From Gammaproteobacteria bacterium (GTDB lineage: Bacteria > Pseudomonadota > Gammaproteobacteria > SZUA-140): DNA of 15,810 bases. The stretch spans positions 1 through 15,810 of the forward strand of contig QIHH01000107.1 in the NCBI GenBank assembly GCA_003230195.1, given 5' to 3'. The notes under the pieces were generated by a model, which did not search any database, was not told the origin of the DNA, and saw nothing but the letters and a program-made list of their open reading frames with translations. Below are positions 5,319-13,444 of this stretch, piece after piece. The translations under genes and the position numbers were made by a program. Numbering within the stretch: position 1 is the first letter of the stretch; each line of letters begins with the position of its first letter.

Positions 5319-7267
5319 GCGGCATCTCCTTCTTTACGGTCATAGATCTGCATCGCCATCCAGCCTTGACCAACGGTTTCGTTACCGCCAGTTTGCAACC
5401 ACGCACTGACTTCGATGAGCGACTGTAGTTTGTCGAGACCGCTCTTTTTGGTACGCGGCATCAACAATGTGTAGAAAACGCTGTCGGGCGGTAAGCTCTC
5501 TTCGTACCAGAGATTTTCACTGGCCTTGGTCTCCTCATTGAGTACATTGCGCGCTTGAACGCTGAGCGCGTAGCGGGCAAACCAGGCGAAGTCATTGTCG
5601 TTAAGAATGACCAATTGTTTCTCAAGGCGTTTTTTTGTTTTTTCATGTCTGATTAGAGGAGAGAGCGCATCCGTGATTCCTTTTGGCAATGAACCAACGT
5701 AACTAAAAGTGCGCTCTTCAAGAAAGAGTGTGTCGCTGCCTTCTCCAAGTACCTCGCCGGTTGAAAGTGGAATATTCGGCAGGGAGAGCGTTGTGTTTTT
5801 ACTGCGTGCTAAGTCGCGTTGAAAGCGTTCGAGAAGGTGGGCGGATGTCACCCAGCGATAGCTGCCGGTTAAGCTGCGCACAGGTAGCAAAAGCAGGCGA
5901 GCATCGGAGATGAGAATGCCACCTGCATTGGTGTGCTCGCCAAAGCAGGTACGTATGTTGTCGTGAATTTTTTTCTCATTGTTGCCTTCAGTATCTTTTA
6001 TCTGTTGGTCAGGCCAGTGCTCACGAGCATAGTCACGCAACGCACCTTTTATGCTTGAACCAGGCATGTAAGGGTAGTCGGTCGCAGCTTCACGCGCTAC
6101 GGGTAGATCAATGACGCCCTCCGTTCGGCCAATGCCAGGGTGTATAAACGTTTCGGCAAGTAACCCAATAATTTTTGCATCCATGTTGTTCTCCATTATT
6201 ATTTCCATGTTCCGATAGCTGCGTTGGCCGATGCTGCGCCAATCGCGTGTGGTAAGCGATGCCATACCATCCTCTTTTGCGTCCATAAACAGCACACTGC
6301 CTGGCGCAAGGTGGGGCCGAAGGGCTAGTGGTTCACGCGCTTCGGTGTCCCAGCCTCCCCAGCGTTGGGGGCGGGGTAGACAGGCGCTAATGAGTTTACC
6401 GGGTAGCGTTTCAAACGGGTCGTTGTGTTTAGGTGGCCCCTGACTTGGCAGTAAGGGGGTTAATACGATAGCTGTGTAACGGGTTGATTCGATTACAGGA
6501 GCTGGGGCGGAAATCGGATCACCTATACTCAGCCAAGCCCCCCGGCCTTCGCCACCCACTGAAACCATAGTGTTAGCGTCTTGAAACGGCGGGTTTTCGA
6601 CCATCATTGCAAGAGAGACGGCTTTGTCTTTTTTGTCATTAAGGCGAATGTGACTGGTGGCGTAAAGCGCACTAAGTTCAGTGGTGCAGGTATCAGGGTT
6701 GAGGGTGATGCCAACACGCGGCTCTTTACGCCATAGCTCGTTTGGGTGAATGAGCATTTCAGCACTAGGTAGTTCGCCGTTAAGCACTTTCTCAAAACCA
6801 CTTTGTGTTATCCACCAATCTTCTAATAATTTTCGCCCTTCAATACCATCCTTCTTTTCTGGCTCTGGCAAGTGGACGTTTTCACCTAAATCACAGTGAT
6901 AGGGTTCAGCCGAGGGTTTCAAGTGACCCAGCTCTGAGACGAGAATGTTATCTGCTGTTTTTTCTATTTTTCCCATCAATAAGGCAGGTGCAGGAAAGAG
7001 AGGCTCGCCATCTCGGAGTAACAGTGGGCCTTTAAATTTTATGCCATTTAAGTCGTCACCACTGCCAAGCTCGGCGATAACTTTCGAATTCCAAGGGCCT
7101 CGCCCCGGCCAACCCAGCTTGGCCGCCCAGTGTGCCCGAAGTGCTCCGACTAGGGTTTGTGGCGACGGCGGGAAAAGGCTGGGGGCAAATTGTGATTCGC
7201 CTTGGTTAAAGGGGCGGCCATCTCGAAAAAAGAGGCTGTCTTGCGGTTGAATCTCAAGCGTGATCAT
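5315..7267 (-). CDS. Cmr3::Cmr4 fusion protein
   Basis: A continuous 650-codon frame that joins two Cmr subunits normally made separately. Residues 1 to about 350 are Cmr3, the Cas5-like subunit that binds the crRNA 5' tag: FFRDGRPFNQGE (13-24), FPPSPQTLVGALR (32-44), and GGWD...PGSVLFMD (304-329). Residues 362-650 are Cmr4, the backbone RAMP that cuts target RNA: GVIDLPVARE (384-393), with Asp387 as the likely nuclease residue, MPGSSIKGALRDYA (401-414), SDARLLLLPVRSLTGSYRWVTS (454-475), and GGNETVGQGW (627-636). Counted from Met362, the Asp is residue 26, the same number as in characterised Cmr4. Just before it, one frame over, are TAA TAA (6196-6201), so the fusion may come from a small out-of-frame indel near the Cmr3 end, or from a sequencing error. 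It overlaps cmr2 and cmr5 by 4 nt each. Confidence 0.9.
   Translation of the reverse strand: MITLEIQPQDSLFFRDGRPFNQGESQFAPSLFPPSPQTLVGALRAHWAAKLGWPGRGPWNSKVIAELGSGDDLNGIKFKGPLLLRDGEPLFPAPALLMGKIEKTADNILVSELGHLKPSAEPYHCDLGENVHLPEPEKKDGIEGRKLLEDWWITQSGFEKVLNGELPSAEMLIHPNELWRKEPRVGITLNPDTCTTELSALYATSHIRLNDKKDKAVSLAMMVENPPFQDANTMVSVGGEGRGAWLSIGDPISAPAPVIESTRYTAIVLTPLLPSQGPPKHNDPFETLPGKLISACLPRPQRWGGWDTEAREPLALRPHLAPGSVLFMDAKEDGMASLTTRDWRSIGQRSYRNMEIIMENNMDAKIIGLLAETFIHPGIGRTEGVIDLPVAREAATDYPYMPGSSIKGALRDYAREHWPDQQIKDTEGNNEKKIHDNIRTCFGEHTNAGGILISDARLLLLPVRSLTGSYRWVTSAHLLERFQRDLARSKNTTLSLPNIPLSTGEVLGEGSDTLFLEERTFSYVGSLPKGITDALSPLIRHEKTKKRLEKQLVILNDNDFAWFARYALSVQARNVLNEETKASENLWYEESLPPDSVFYTLLMPRTKKSGLDKLQSLIEVSAWLQTGGNETVGQGWMAMQIYDRKEGDAA
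6184..6194 (-). promoter_or_regulatory. cmr4: Internal ribosome binding site and start for free Cmr4
   Basis: Inside the fusion the minus strand reads GGAG, six bases, then ATG (6184). Translation from here gives a 289-aa protein that begins and ends as a normal Cmr4, with the nuclease Asp at position 26. Another in-frame ATG lies at 6196, directly after the out-of-frame TAA TAA. Since a Cmr complex contains several Cmr4 subunits per Cmr3, independent Cmr4 synthesis from this site would restore stoichiometry. The site is seen; its use is inferred. Confidence 0.6.
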
Positions 7268-9186
7268 CCATCTTTCTCCTGAGTTAAAAAGCGGGCGATA
7301 AAACCACCCCCTAAACGTAGGCCGATCTTCAGTATCTCTTCGCCGCGCTCATCTCGAATAAAGGGTTTGCAGGCGGAAAGCAGTTGCTCTACGCACTGCT
7401 CGGCCTCTTGACGGCTGATATCACGTTCACGTGTTTGCAAAAACTCGGCAACCAAGAGTTGCTTTAAATCAATGCCTTCGGGAGCGTCATCCGGCTGTTC
7501 AAAAAACCCGTAGCGATCACGCAATTTGTGGAAAAAACCGCGTGGATAGCTTCCTTCCTTCATCGATTGAACAAGCATTTGAAGTGACGGCACCGATGAC
7601 CAGGGGTTGACCCATTGGGCGGTTACCCCCGAAGGTTTGAGTATGGCCAGCGCCAAGGCGTCACGACCATTGCGCTCTTTGGCAATATCATCGAGCTGGT
7701 GGTGCGCCTCTGATAAAACGCCTTGCAGTGGGCTCTGATGGTGGGCCAATACGATGGCACAAGATGCCGTGGCCTTATCAATCTTTCGCTCGCTAAAAAA
7801 ATCAGCGTATTCACTTCGTAAAGCTTGGGCACAGGCGATAGCATTGTCTAACGGCAACAGTGCAAGCACATCATCGCCACCAGCATAGATGGTCACACCA
7901 CCAAAGCTTGCAACAGTGGTAGGCACTTGTGACGTAAAAGCCAACAGCGCTTGGGATATGTTGACGGGATTTTTATCTCGTAGCATTTTACCTAGATGAT
8001 CGCCATCCATAAGGAGCAAGGCGTAGTACGATCGCGTGGGGCTACCAACCGCTTTATTAACCCTATTTAGGCTACCAATGAGTGCTTTTCGCTTCTCTTT
8101 ATCGGGATCATCTTGCATGTTTTTAGGTTGTTCATCACTGAGATAGGTAACACGCGGGTTGGCCAAGGAGTGGGGGTTGAGTAGATCGCCATCAAGATCA
8201 TCTAAATAGGCACCAACACCAATGCTAATTTTACTGAGAGAAGCCAAGCAGGAAATTTTGACGTGACGCTCGCTAACGAGCTTGCGAAAGGTATTGCCAT
8301 CAAGTTGTTGTTTTATCGTCTCGACATATGTTTCAAGTTCAATACGGGACTTCTTATCGTTCGCTATCTTCTCTAGCCAGGGCACAGCGGCCATGTAGGT
8401 AGTTGATGGCCAGTAGGCGATGCGCTCTTGTTGGCCACCGGGAATCCAACCAATGGTGGCCATAAGCGCTTCCGCGCCTAAGCGAGGAAACAGTCGTTTA
8501 ATGAGAGCAATGGCACAGAGTCGCTCATTGTCGCGGATATCCAAACGATCCCCTGGTGTCTTCTTGCGCAGCGATTTCCAAAACTCATCTTGCGCTGTAC
8601 GCTCCTCTCTACTTTTACTGCGGACTCTGCCCGAGAGTTCTTGGTAGTTGCCCATCAGGGTGCAGTGGTCACCACCCTCATCCTGCGGCCAGTGGTTACG
8701 CCAATTTTTCCGTTGATCGAGCCAGTAGTTGTCTGTGTCATTTTCAGATTCGGCACCGAGTACCCAGTTGATCTCCCAGAAGTGGGATACCTGCCGATTC
8801 CAGGTCGTTTCTAGCGCTGCTGATTGAGTTAGAAAATGACTATAGACTGCTTGCTCAAGCTCACGCCATTTACCTGCCACCGCTTGCCCCACGTTTTCAG
8901 GATCAAATCCTTCGGGAACTTGTGCTTTAAAACGGTTTGGTAGAGAGCCAATGCTTGGCGTGGGCGCACCCGGCTGCTTGAGAATCGCCTGCAGCATCGG
9001 GTCTTGGGGAGCCTCCTTCGTCCCCACGTCAGGAAAAATGATCGTGCCCCCCTGATCTAAAACCGATCGCATCGCCTGACCAGATAACCAAGAAAGCAGA
9101 AAAGAACCCGCCCAAAGATCGCGGGTACGACGTGATTGGGCAACGAAGCTCTGGACGGGGCCTAGGGTAAAGTGAAAGTGGTTCAT
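7264..9186 (-). CDS. cmr2: Cmr2/Cas10 without HD domain, with GGDD palm
   Basis: A 640-aa Cas10 large subunit. It begins MNHFHFTLGPVQSFVAQSRR, followed by TRDLWAGSFLLSWLSG, the usual N-terminus of HD-less Cmr2. There is therefore no HD motif for DNA cutting. The two palm domains keep LLMDGDHLGKML (Asp394-Asp396) and IYAGGDDVLAL (GGDD at 436-439), so cyclic oligoadenylate synthesis upon target RNA binding is expected. I start at 9186 because a strong GGAGG lies just upstream and Cmr1 ends 10 nt before. The frame stays open for 33 codons further up, but that would overlap the cmr1 end and adds no family sequence. The TGA overlaps the cmr3 ATG by 4 nt. Confidence 0.95.
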   Translation of the reverse strand: MNHFHFTLGPVQSFVAQSRRTRDLWAGSFLLSWLSGQAMRSVLDQGGTIIFPDVGTKEAPQDPMLQAILKQPGAPTPSIGSLPNRFKAQVPEGFDPENVGQAVAGKWRELEQAVYSHFLTQSAALETTWNRQVSHFWEINWVLGAESENDTDNYWLDQRKNWRNHWPQDEGGDHCTLMGNYQELSGRVRSKSREERTAQDEFWKSLRKKTPGDRLDIRDNERLCAIALIKRLFPRLGAEALMATIGWIPGGQQERIAYWPSTTYMAAVPWLEKIANDKKSRIELETYVETIKQQLDGNTFRKLVSERHVKISCLASLSKISIGVGAYLDDLDGDLLNPHSLANPRVTYLSDEQPKNMQDDPDKEKRKALIGSLNRVNKAVGSPTRSYYALLLMDGDHLGKMLRDKNPVNISQALLAFTSQVPTTVASFGGVTIYAGGDDVLALLPLDNAIACAQALRSEYADFFSERKIDKATASCAIVLAHHQSPLQGVLSEAHHQLDDIAKERNGRDALALAILKPSGVTAQWVNPWSSVPSLQMLVQSMKEGSYPRGFFHKLRDRYGFFEQPDDAPEGIDLKQLLVAEFLQTRERDISRQEAEQCVEQLLSACKPFIRDERGEEILKIGLRLGGGFIARFLTQEKDG

Positions 9187-9196
9187 AGTCCCTCCT

Positions 9197-10399
9197 TTAG
9201 CACTCATCAAAATGGGTAGAAAGAAATTTATGGATGGGTGTGTAATCAGATGGCGCGGATATTTGTCCAACATTTTGTTGGTCAACTAAAACATCAAGCT
9301 TTGCGTTAGGTGGCAGAAACCTAGCTTGTAGTAGAAGCAAAAATGGGCGATAGCTCGTGCTGCCCTGACTATTCGTGAATGCAGAAATATGAATAAATAG
9401 AGGGCTTGCTCGCCGACCTTTCTCATTTTCCGACATAAAATCGAAGCTCACTTTTTTCCCTGATGAGAATTTGTACTGGTGTGGTAAACCGAATATTGAA
9501 CGTTTCGGCGCAACACCATTTGACGCAGCCAGCCTTGTATTGGATGAAATGGCGTTTACTTGGTGGTGATCCGTAGTATAAAAATTTAACTCTTCAATAG
9601 GCACTGTAGTGTTTCGGGAGACATATCGCTCCCCCTCTGGAGGAGGCCCTTTATTAGGCACGGAAGAGGTGCCACTGGTACGAAACCGATTCAATAATTT
9701 TCCAACCTTTTCCATCGCATCATCGGCGCTGCCAAAAGCATCATTGCTAGTGTAAAAAAGGGAGTTCGCATCAAAAGCGGAAAAAGGACTGGTGCGAGTA
9801 GTCATCATTTTAGTTTTTAGCCAGTCGCAATCTTTTTTTATTTCCTTCTCTGTTGGCGGCCTGAATTTATCTCCCTTCTCAATTAAACGAACGATAGAGC
9901 CAAACCCCCGCCTACTCCGGCTCCCTAAGCCGCCAAACAAACCAAACACCCTAATTATCTCATTCATACTCTCGATCAATTCTGATTCTGTGTGTTTACG
10001 AAAGCGTAGAGAGATAACAAAATCTTTCTCGCGGGGTAACGCAGTACGACCTGCTAACCCCATTCCGGCCAAATAAGCCTTCCCAGTAAAATCTAGGATA
10101 TCCTGCTTTTCAGGGTTAATATTTTTCTTGTGCGCGACGTTCAAGATAAAACACCCTTGCCCACCCTCATCACCTTCAGCCGCACGTCCAAACAGCTCTG
10201 CTTCTTTTTTATGCAGCTCTTTTAACGCTTTGGCCTCGTCTTGTTCATGGGTATAGAACCGTCCCCAATTCAACGCCCGCCACCAAAACCGCAACGCGCC
10301 CTTTACGGAGGGTGGCCGTATGCCGTCACTCGGTGTTTGATCTGCACCACCAATAAACATCGGTGTCACAATTCTGAAAGTGGCTTCAATTTTCTGCAT
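9197..10399 (-). CDS. cmr1: Cmr1, RAMP subunit of the Cmr complex
   Basis: A 400-aa double-RAMP protein that sits at the crRNA 3' end of the Cmr complex and helps capture target RNA. The N-terminus reads IEATFRIVTPMFIGGADQ (4-21), then RPPSVKGALRFWWRALNWG (28-46), both diagnostic of Cmr1. The glycine-rich loop FGGLGSRSRRGFGSIV is at 155-170. The ATG at 10399 is preceded by AAGGA about 9 nt upstream. It follows cas6 by 18 nt and precedes cmr2 by 10 nt in the same direction. Length is within the family range. Confidence 0.95.
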   Translation of the reverse strand: MQKIEATFRIVTPMFIGGADQTPSDGIRPPSVKGALRFWWRALNWGRFYTHEQDEAKALKELHKKEAELFGRAAEGDEGGQGCFILNVAHKKNINPEKQDILDFTGKAYLAGMGLAGRTALPREKDFVISLRFRKHTESELIESMNEIIRVFGLFGGLGSRSRRGFGSIVRLIEKGDKFRPPTEKEIKKDCDWLKTKMMTTRTSPFSAFDANSLFYTSNDAFGSADDAMEKVGKLLNRFRTSGTSSVPNKGPPPEGERYVSRNTTVPIEELNFYTTDHHQVNAISSNTRLAASNGVAPKRSIFGLPHQYKFSSGKKVSFDFMSENEKGRRASPLFIHISAFTNSQGSTSYRPFLLLLQARFLPPNAKLDVLVDQQNVGQISAPSDYTPIHKFLSTHFDEC

Positions 10400-10417
10400 G
10401 ACTCTTTTCCTTAAGAA

Positions 10418-11347
10418 TTATTTTGTTGATAATTCATACTTCCCCAACCCAAAACTCGTCTTCCCACCCACATGCACCCACTCTCCCAGCTTCAGGTAAG
10501 GCATAAACAACGAAAGATCCCCTTCATAGGCAATCTCGCCCATCAAGCCACCAAACTTCATCCACTCTTTTTGCCTGCCAGAGAAACGGCTCCACTCATC
10601 CCAAACCACATTATCCTTGACCAGCGTGACCGACTGCGCGGCTGCCAACAGTGCGCTGCGCGTTTCTCGCAATAACAGCGGTTGTTGTTGATAAAAATTG
10701 GCCAGCGTACACAAGCGCCCCAGCAGCCGGTCAAGCAACAGACTGAAAGCGGGGGGCTGTTTGATTAAACGTTCGTGATGCTTCAATCGCAGCCGGGTTT
10801 GCAACTGAAGCGTGACGCCTGTTGTGGGGGTTGTTGCACGATCTGCAATTTGCAGTCCATTCACCACAGGATTCACACACTGCCACACGCCGTTTTGATA
10901 GAGTGTCTGGTAGGCACCTGTTGCATCGGCATAATCTACCTGTTCAATCTGATAACGCCCTTTATTGGTACCCAACCCCAGTTTTTGCCCGAGGGCTTCC
11001 AGCGCTGCAAAACAGATCGACAGGTGTTGGGCTACATTGCCAATGAGTACCAGCTCAACCTCCAATAACTCACCCGGCAGATAGTGCGTTTTTGTTGCTA
11101 AAGGGGGTGTCAACACAAATGGCTTAGGTGGCGCACCTTTGCCCGCTGGCTGATAGAACATTTTAAAAAATGGCGGCGCAATATGTTGCAATGCGTGGCC
11201 AAAGCCGCCATGCATGGCAGAGCCTTTATAAGCGGGCAATATGATCTCTGTGATAGCACAGAGCGTGAAGCGATATTTTGCAAGATAAAATGCCGACAGA
11301 CTTTCACTTGCCGCGCCCTCTGCCGCAGCGGCAACCCCCCCTTCCAT
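10418..11347 (-). CDS. cas6: Cas6-type pre-crRNA processing RAMP endoribonuclease
   Basis: A 309-aa protein at the head of the operon. It would cut repeat RNA to leave the 8-nt tag ATTGAAAC on mature crRNAs. Seen are an early strand KYRFTLC (24-30), LPAYKGSAMHGGFGHAL (37-53), which is the usual N-terminal Cas6 pattern, and a C-terminal glycine-rich loop GGKTSFGLGKYEL (294-306). The first 20 residues are Ala/Glu-rich and lie before the conserved core, so the true start may be slightly further in, although the ATG at 11347 has a GGGGA upstream. The catalytic residue cannot be identified by eye in this variable family. I see no clear sigma-70 promoter in the short gap before it, although transcription must begin there. 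Confidence 0.88.
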   Translation of the reverse strand: MEGGVAAAAEGAASESLSAFYLAKYRFTLCAITEIILPAYKGSAMHGGFGHALQHIAPPFFKMFYQPAGKGAPPKPFVLTPPLATKTHYLPGELLEVELVLIGNVAQHLSICFAALEALGQKLGLGTNKGRYQIEQVDYADATGAYQTLYQNGVWQCVNPVVNGLQIADRATTPTTGVTLQLQTRLRLKHHERLIKQPPAFSLLLDRLLGRLCTLANFYQQQPLLLRETRSALLAAAQSVTLVKDNVVWDEWSRFSGRQKEWMKFGGLMGEIAYEGDLSLFMPYLKLGEWVHVGGKTSFGLGKYELSTK

Positions 11348-11436
11348 AGAACATCCCCAGTTTTATCGGGCGTATGATTATTTTATTCTTCCCGACAACC
11401 AAGAGTACCTGAACTATCATTTAGACTCAATAATAT

Positions 11437-11778
11437 ATGGCTGCCATCGCATTTAAACAACACCATACGCAGCATTCTGCTATCAGGTTAGACATAGCGA
11501 ATCATTGGGGCATGTTCCTCTTACTTGATAAAAACCCAAGGAACAAAGAACGCAAGGCGGTGATAACGGATGAGCAAAAGCACCGCCGAAAAGCAGGCTG
11601 CAAGCTGGCAGAAGAGTTTCGTTACAATGAATGCAGTACCGTCGAGCGAGTCAACGGATGGCTTAAGGATGAATTTAATGCGCGAACGGTACGAGTAAAA
11701 GGGCATTCAAAAGTAATGGCTCATCTCATGTTTAACATCATTACGCTGACTGCGAATCAATTGGTTCAAAAAAGATAA
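11437..11778 (+). pseudogene. C-terminal remnant of a DDE transposase
   Basis: A 113-codon frame matching the end of IS-type DDE transposases: DKNPRNKERK, then EEFRYNECSTVERVNGWLKDEFNARTVRVKGHSKVMAHLMFNIITLTANQL. The Glu in STVERVNG is the likely third catalytic acid. The parts carrying the first two Asp residues are absent; a TAA stop lies just upstream at 11431-11433. The first 30 or so codons match the family poorly. It marks an old insertion at the boundary between the CRISPR-Cas locus and chromosomal genes. The IS family cannot be fixed from this piece (IS5/IS1182-like styles are possible), and no terminal inverted repeats were seen. Confidence 0.8.
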
Positions 11779-11801
11779 AAAAGAGCGCCGATTAGGCGCT
11801 C
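11777..11801 (-). terminator. Strong leftward intrinsic terminator
   Basis: On the minus strand a perfect 7-bp stem GAGCGCC/GGCGCTC with a 5-nt loop is followed directly by six T residues. The plus strand shows the stem without a T-run after it, so it works leftward only. No minus-strand gene lies immediately upstream. It would stop leftward antisense transcripts before they reach the cas operon. Confidence 0.8.
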
Positions 11802-12055
11802 AAATAGGGAGGGAGAAAAGTAAAAAAGCGAGGGGGGCTTTTTCACATCTTCAATTAGCATAAAGCATAAAACATGCCACTATAATAATTCTAATAAAAA
11901 ACATAAGCTTATAAAATACTGCCCATCATTAGCGCCAAAAAGCAGATACCAATATGTTCGAACTCAGCAATTCTTAAGTATCTGCGTCAAATTCCCCTCT
12001 TCAATCACCAACAAATGACGATAAAACCTATGCATTAATTAACCCTGAGGTTTCG

Positions 12056-12580
12056 ATGAAAATATTCCTGAAATTATTAATGGCACTGGTTGTGTTAGCC
12101 GTCATCGCGCCGTTCTACCTGAAAAATGAACAAGGCGTACCGCTGATGTCGTTCAATGATATTAAGATGCCAAACCTGAGCGCGCCAGCTATGCCAGACA
12201 GCCTGAAATCTGCTGTCTCAGGAATATCAAGCAAGATTTCATCATCCGACATGATTGGTAGTACACCGGAAAAAGCTCAGATTAAGGTTCACAAATGGCG
12301 AGATCAAGATGGCGTGTGGCATTTTTCTAATATTGATGAATCACGCACGGGAAGCAACAGTACAGTAATTTTACTCGACCCAGCAAAAAACACCTTCACA
12401 CCCACCTCAGTGAAACAACCTCAACGAGAGACCACCAGCATGCAAACTAGCGGCGTTGAGAATATTACACCCAACATACTGCTCCCACTCACTCACGGCA
12501 AGGCGACCATGGATCAGGCAAAACAGGTTAAGGAACTACTCGAACAGCGCAGCCAAATGCAGCAACAGATGATGCCGTAA
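12056..12580 (+). CDS. DUF4124-domain protein with N-terminal membrane anchor
   Basis: A 174-aa protein of unknown function. Residues about 3-21 are hydrophobic (FLKLLMALVVLAVIAPFYL) and act as a signal or anchor, so the rest is probably periplasmic. The segment VHKWRDQDGVWHFSNIDES near residues 78-96 fits the DUF4124 pattern (KW.D..G..H.S). The C-terminus is Gln/Met-rich (about 155-173) and probably a short coiled coil. The start follows GAGG at good spacing. The 277-nt gap before it is AT-rich and holds a TATAAT at 11881-11886 without a good -35, so its promoter is unclear. Confidence 0.8.
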   Translation: MKIFLKLLMALVVLAVIAPFYLKNEQGVPLMSFNDIKMPNLSAPAMPDSLKSAVSGISSKISSSDMIGSTPEKAQIKVHKWRDQDGVWHFSNIDESRTGSNSTVILLDPAKNTFTPTSVKQPQRETTSMQTSGVENITPNILLPLTHGKATMDQAKQVKELLEQRSQMQQQMMP

Positions 12581-12673
12581 CAGCGCAACGCTTGCATAAC
12601 AGGAGGATAATTTGCTCTAATCAAGGATTATTAATACAGTCTCCTAGCCAAAAAACACAAACTCTCCTGCATT

Positions 12674-13444
12674 ATGTTTTTATTTAAAAAAATCACTGCC
12701 GCACTGCTCGCACCACTGCCACTGTGTCTGATAGCAATACTATTTGGGCTATTATTGCTCTGGTTCACGCAAAAAAAGAAAACGGGCAATACACTTATTT
12801 TCCTTGGCATCTCACTATTAACACTTTTAAGCCTCACCCCGGTCAGCAATTCATTACTCGCATCCCTCGAAAACCGCTATCCAAGCCATCTACAGCAGTC
12901 AACCACTAACAACCATGATGTGAAATTTATTGTTGTTCTCGGTGGTGGCCATATTACCGACCCCGCCATTTCAATCACTAGCCAGGCCAATACATCAACA
13001 CTAGTTCGGGTAACAGAAGGCGTCAGGCTGCTTAAAACATACCCCGGCAGTAAGTTAGTGCTCTCTGGCGGCAGTGTCTTCAGCAAGCCCCCAGAAGCGG
13101 AGACGATGCACACCATCGCAAAGGTTATGGGTGTAGTAGAAAATAGTCTTATTCTTGAACGCCAGTCGAAAGATACTAAAGATCAGGCGGTTAATATTAA
13201 AGTGATCGTAAAAGACAACCGCTTTATCCTAGTCACATCGGCATCTCATATGCCACGTGCGATGGCATTGTTTGAAAACCAAGGGCTATCACCCACTCCC
13301 GCGCCCACCAACCACCGAGCCAGGAACACTAACACGCCAGGCCCTGGCTATTACTTTCCTAATGCGAGCGCACTGCGCAGTTCAGAGATATTTATTCATG
13401 AGCATCTCGGCATACTGTGGGCCAGGTTAAGAGGGCAAATTTAA
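12674..13444 (+). CDS. elyC: ElyC-like DUF218 envelope biogenesis protein
   Basis: A 256-aa inner-membrane protein with two N-terminal helices (about 11-31 and 38-56) and a DUF218/YdcF domain facing the periplasm. The domain shows FIVVLGGGH (85-93), GSKLVLSGG (125-133) and TSASHMPRAMALF (188-200). Length, topology and local sequence (LPL...LLWF, LVTSASH.PRAM) match E. coli ElyC, which is needed for envelope integrity and peptidoglycan precursor handling at low temperature. The start ATG lacks a good ribosome binding site; an AGGAGG lies too far upstream (12601-12606) and could pair with CTCCTG just before the start. The 3' end overlaps the kinase gene by 28 nt. Confidence 0.88.
   Translation: MFLFKKITAALLAPLPLCLIAILFGLLLLWFTQKKKTGNTLIFLGISLLTLLSLTPVSNSLLASLENRYPSHLQQSTTNNHDVKFIVVLGGGHITDPAISITSQANTSTLVRVTEGVRLLKTYPGSKLVLSGGSVFSKPPEAETMHTIAKVMGVVENSLILERQSKDTKDQAVNIKVIVKDNRFILVTSASHMPRAMALFENQGLSPTPAPTNHRARNTNTPGPGYYFPNASALRSSEIFIHEHLGILWARLRGQI

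Noticed and set aside
9187..9285. A 33-codon N-terminal extension of Cmr2 in the open frame
   Set aside because: It would overlap the end of cmr1, has no Cmr2-like sequence, and the ATG at 9186 has a strong GGAGG just upstream.
11348..11436. A sigma-70 promoter for cas6
   Set aside because: Several partial boxes exist (TTGAGT, TTGGTT, TAAAAT) but none has both a good partner and good spacing, so I do not report one.
11822..11843. Plus-strand stem AAAAAGC/GCTTTTT as a terminator of the transposase relic
   Set aside because: The stem has only two G-C pairs and a G-rich loop, so it is too weak to call.
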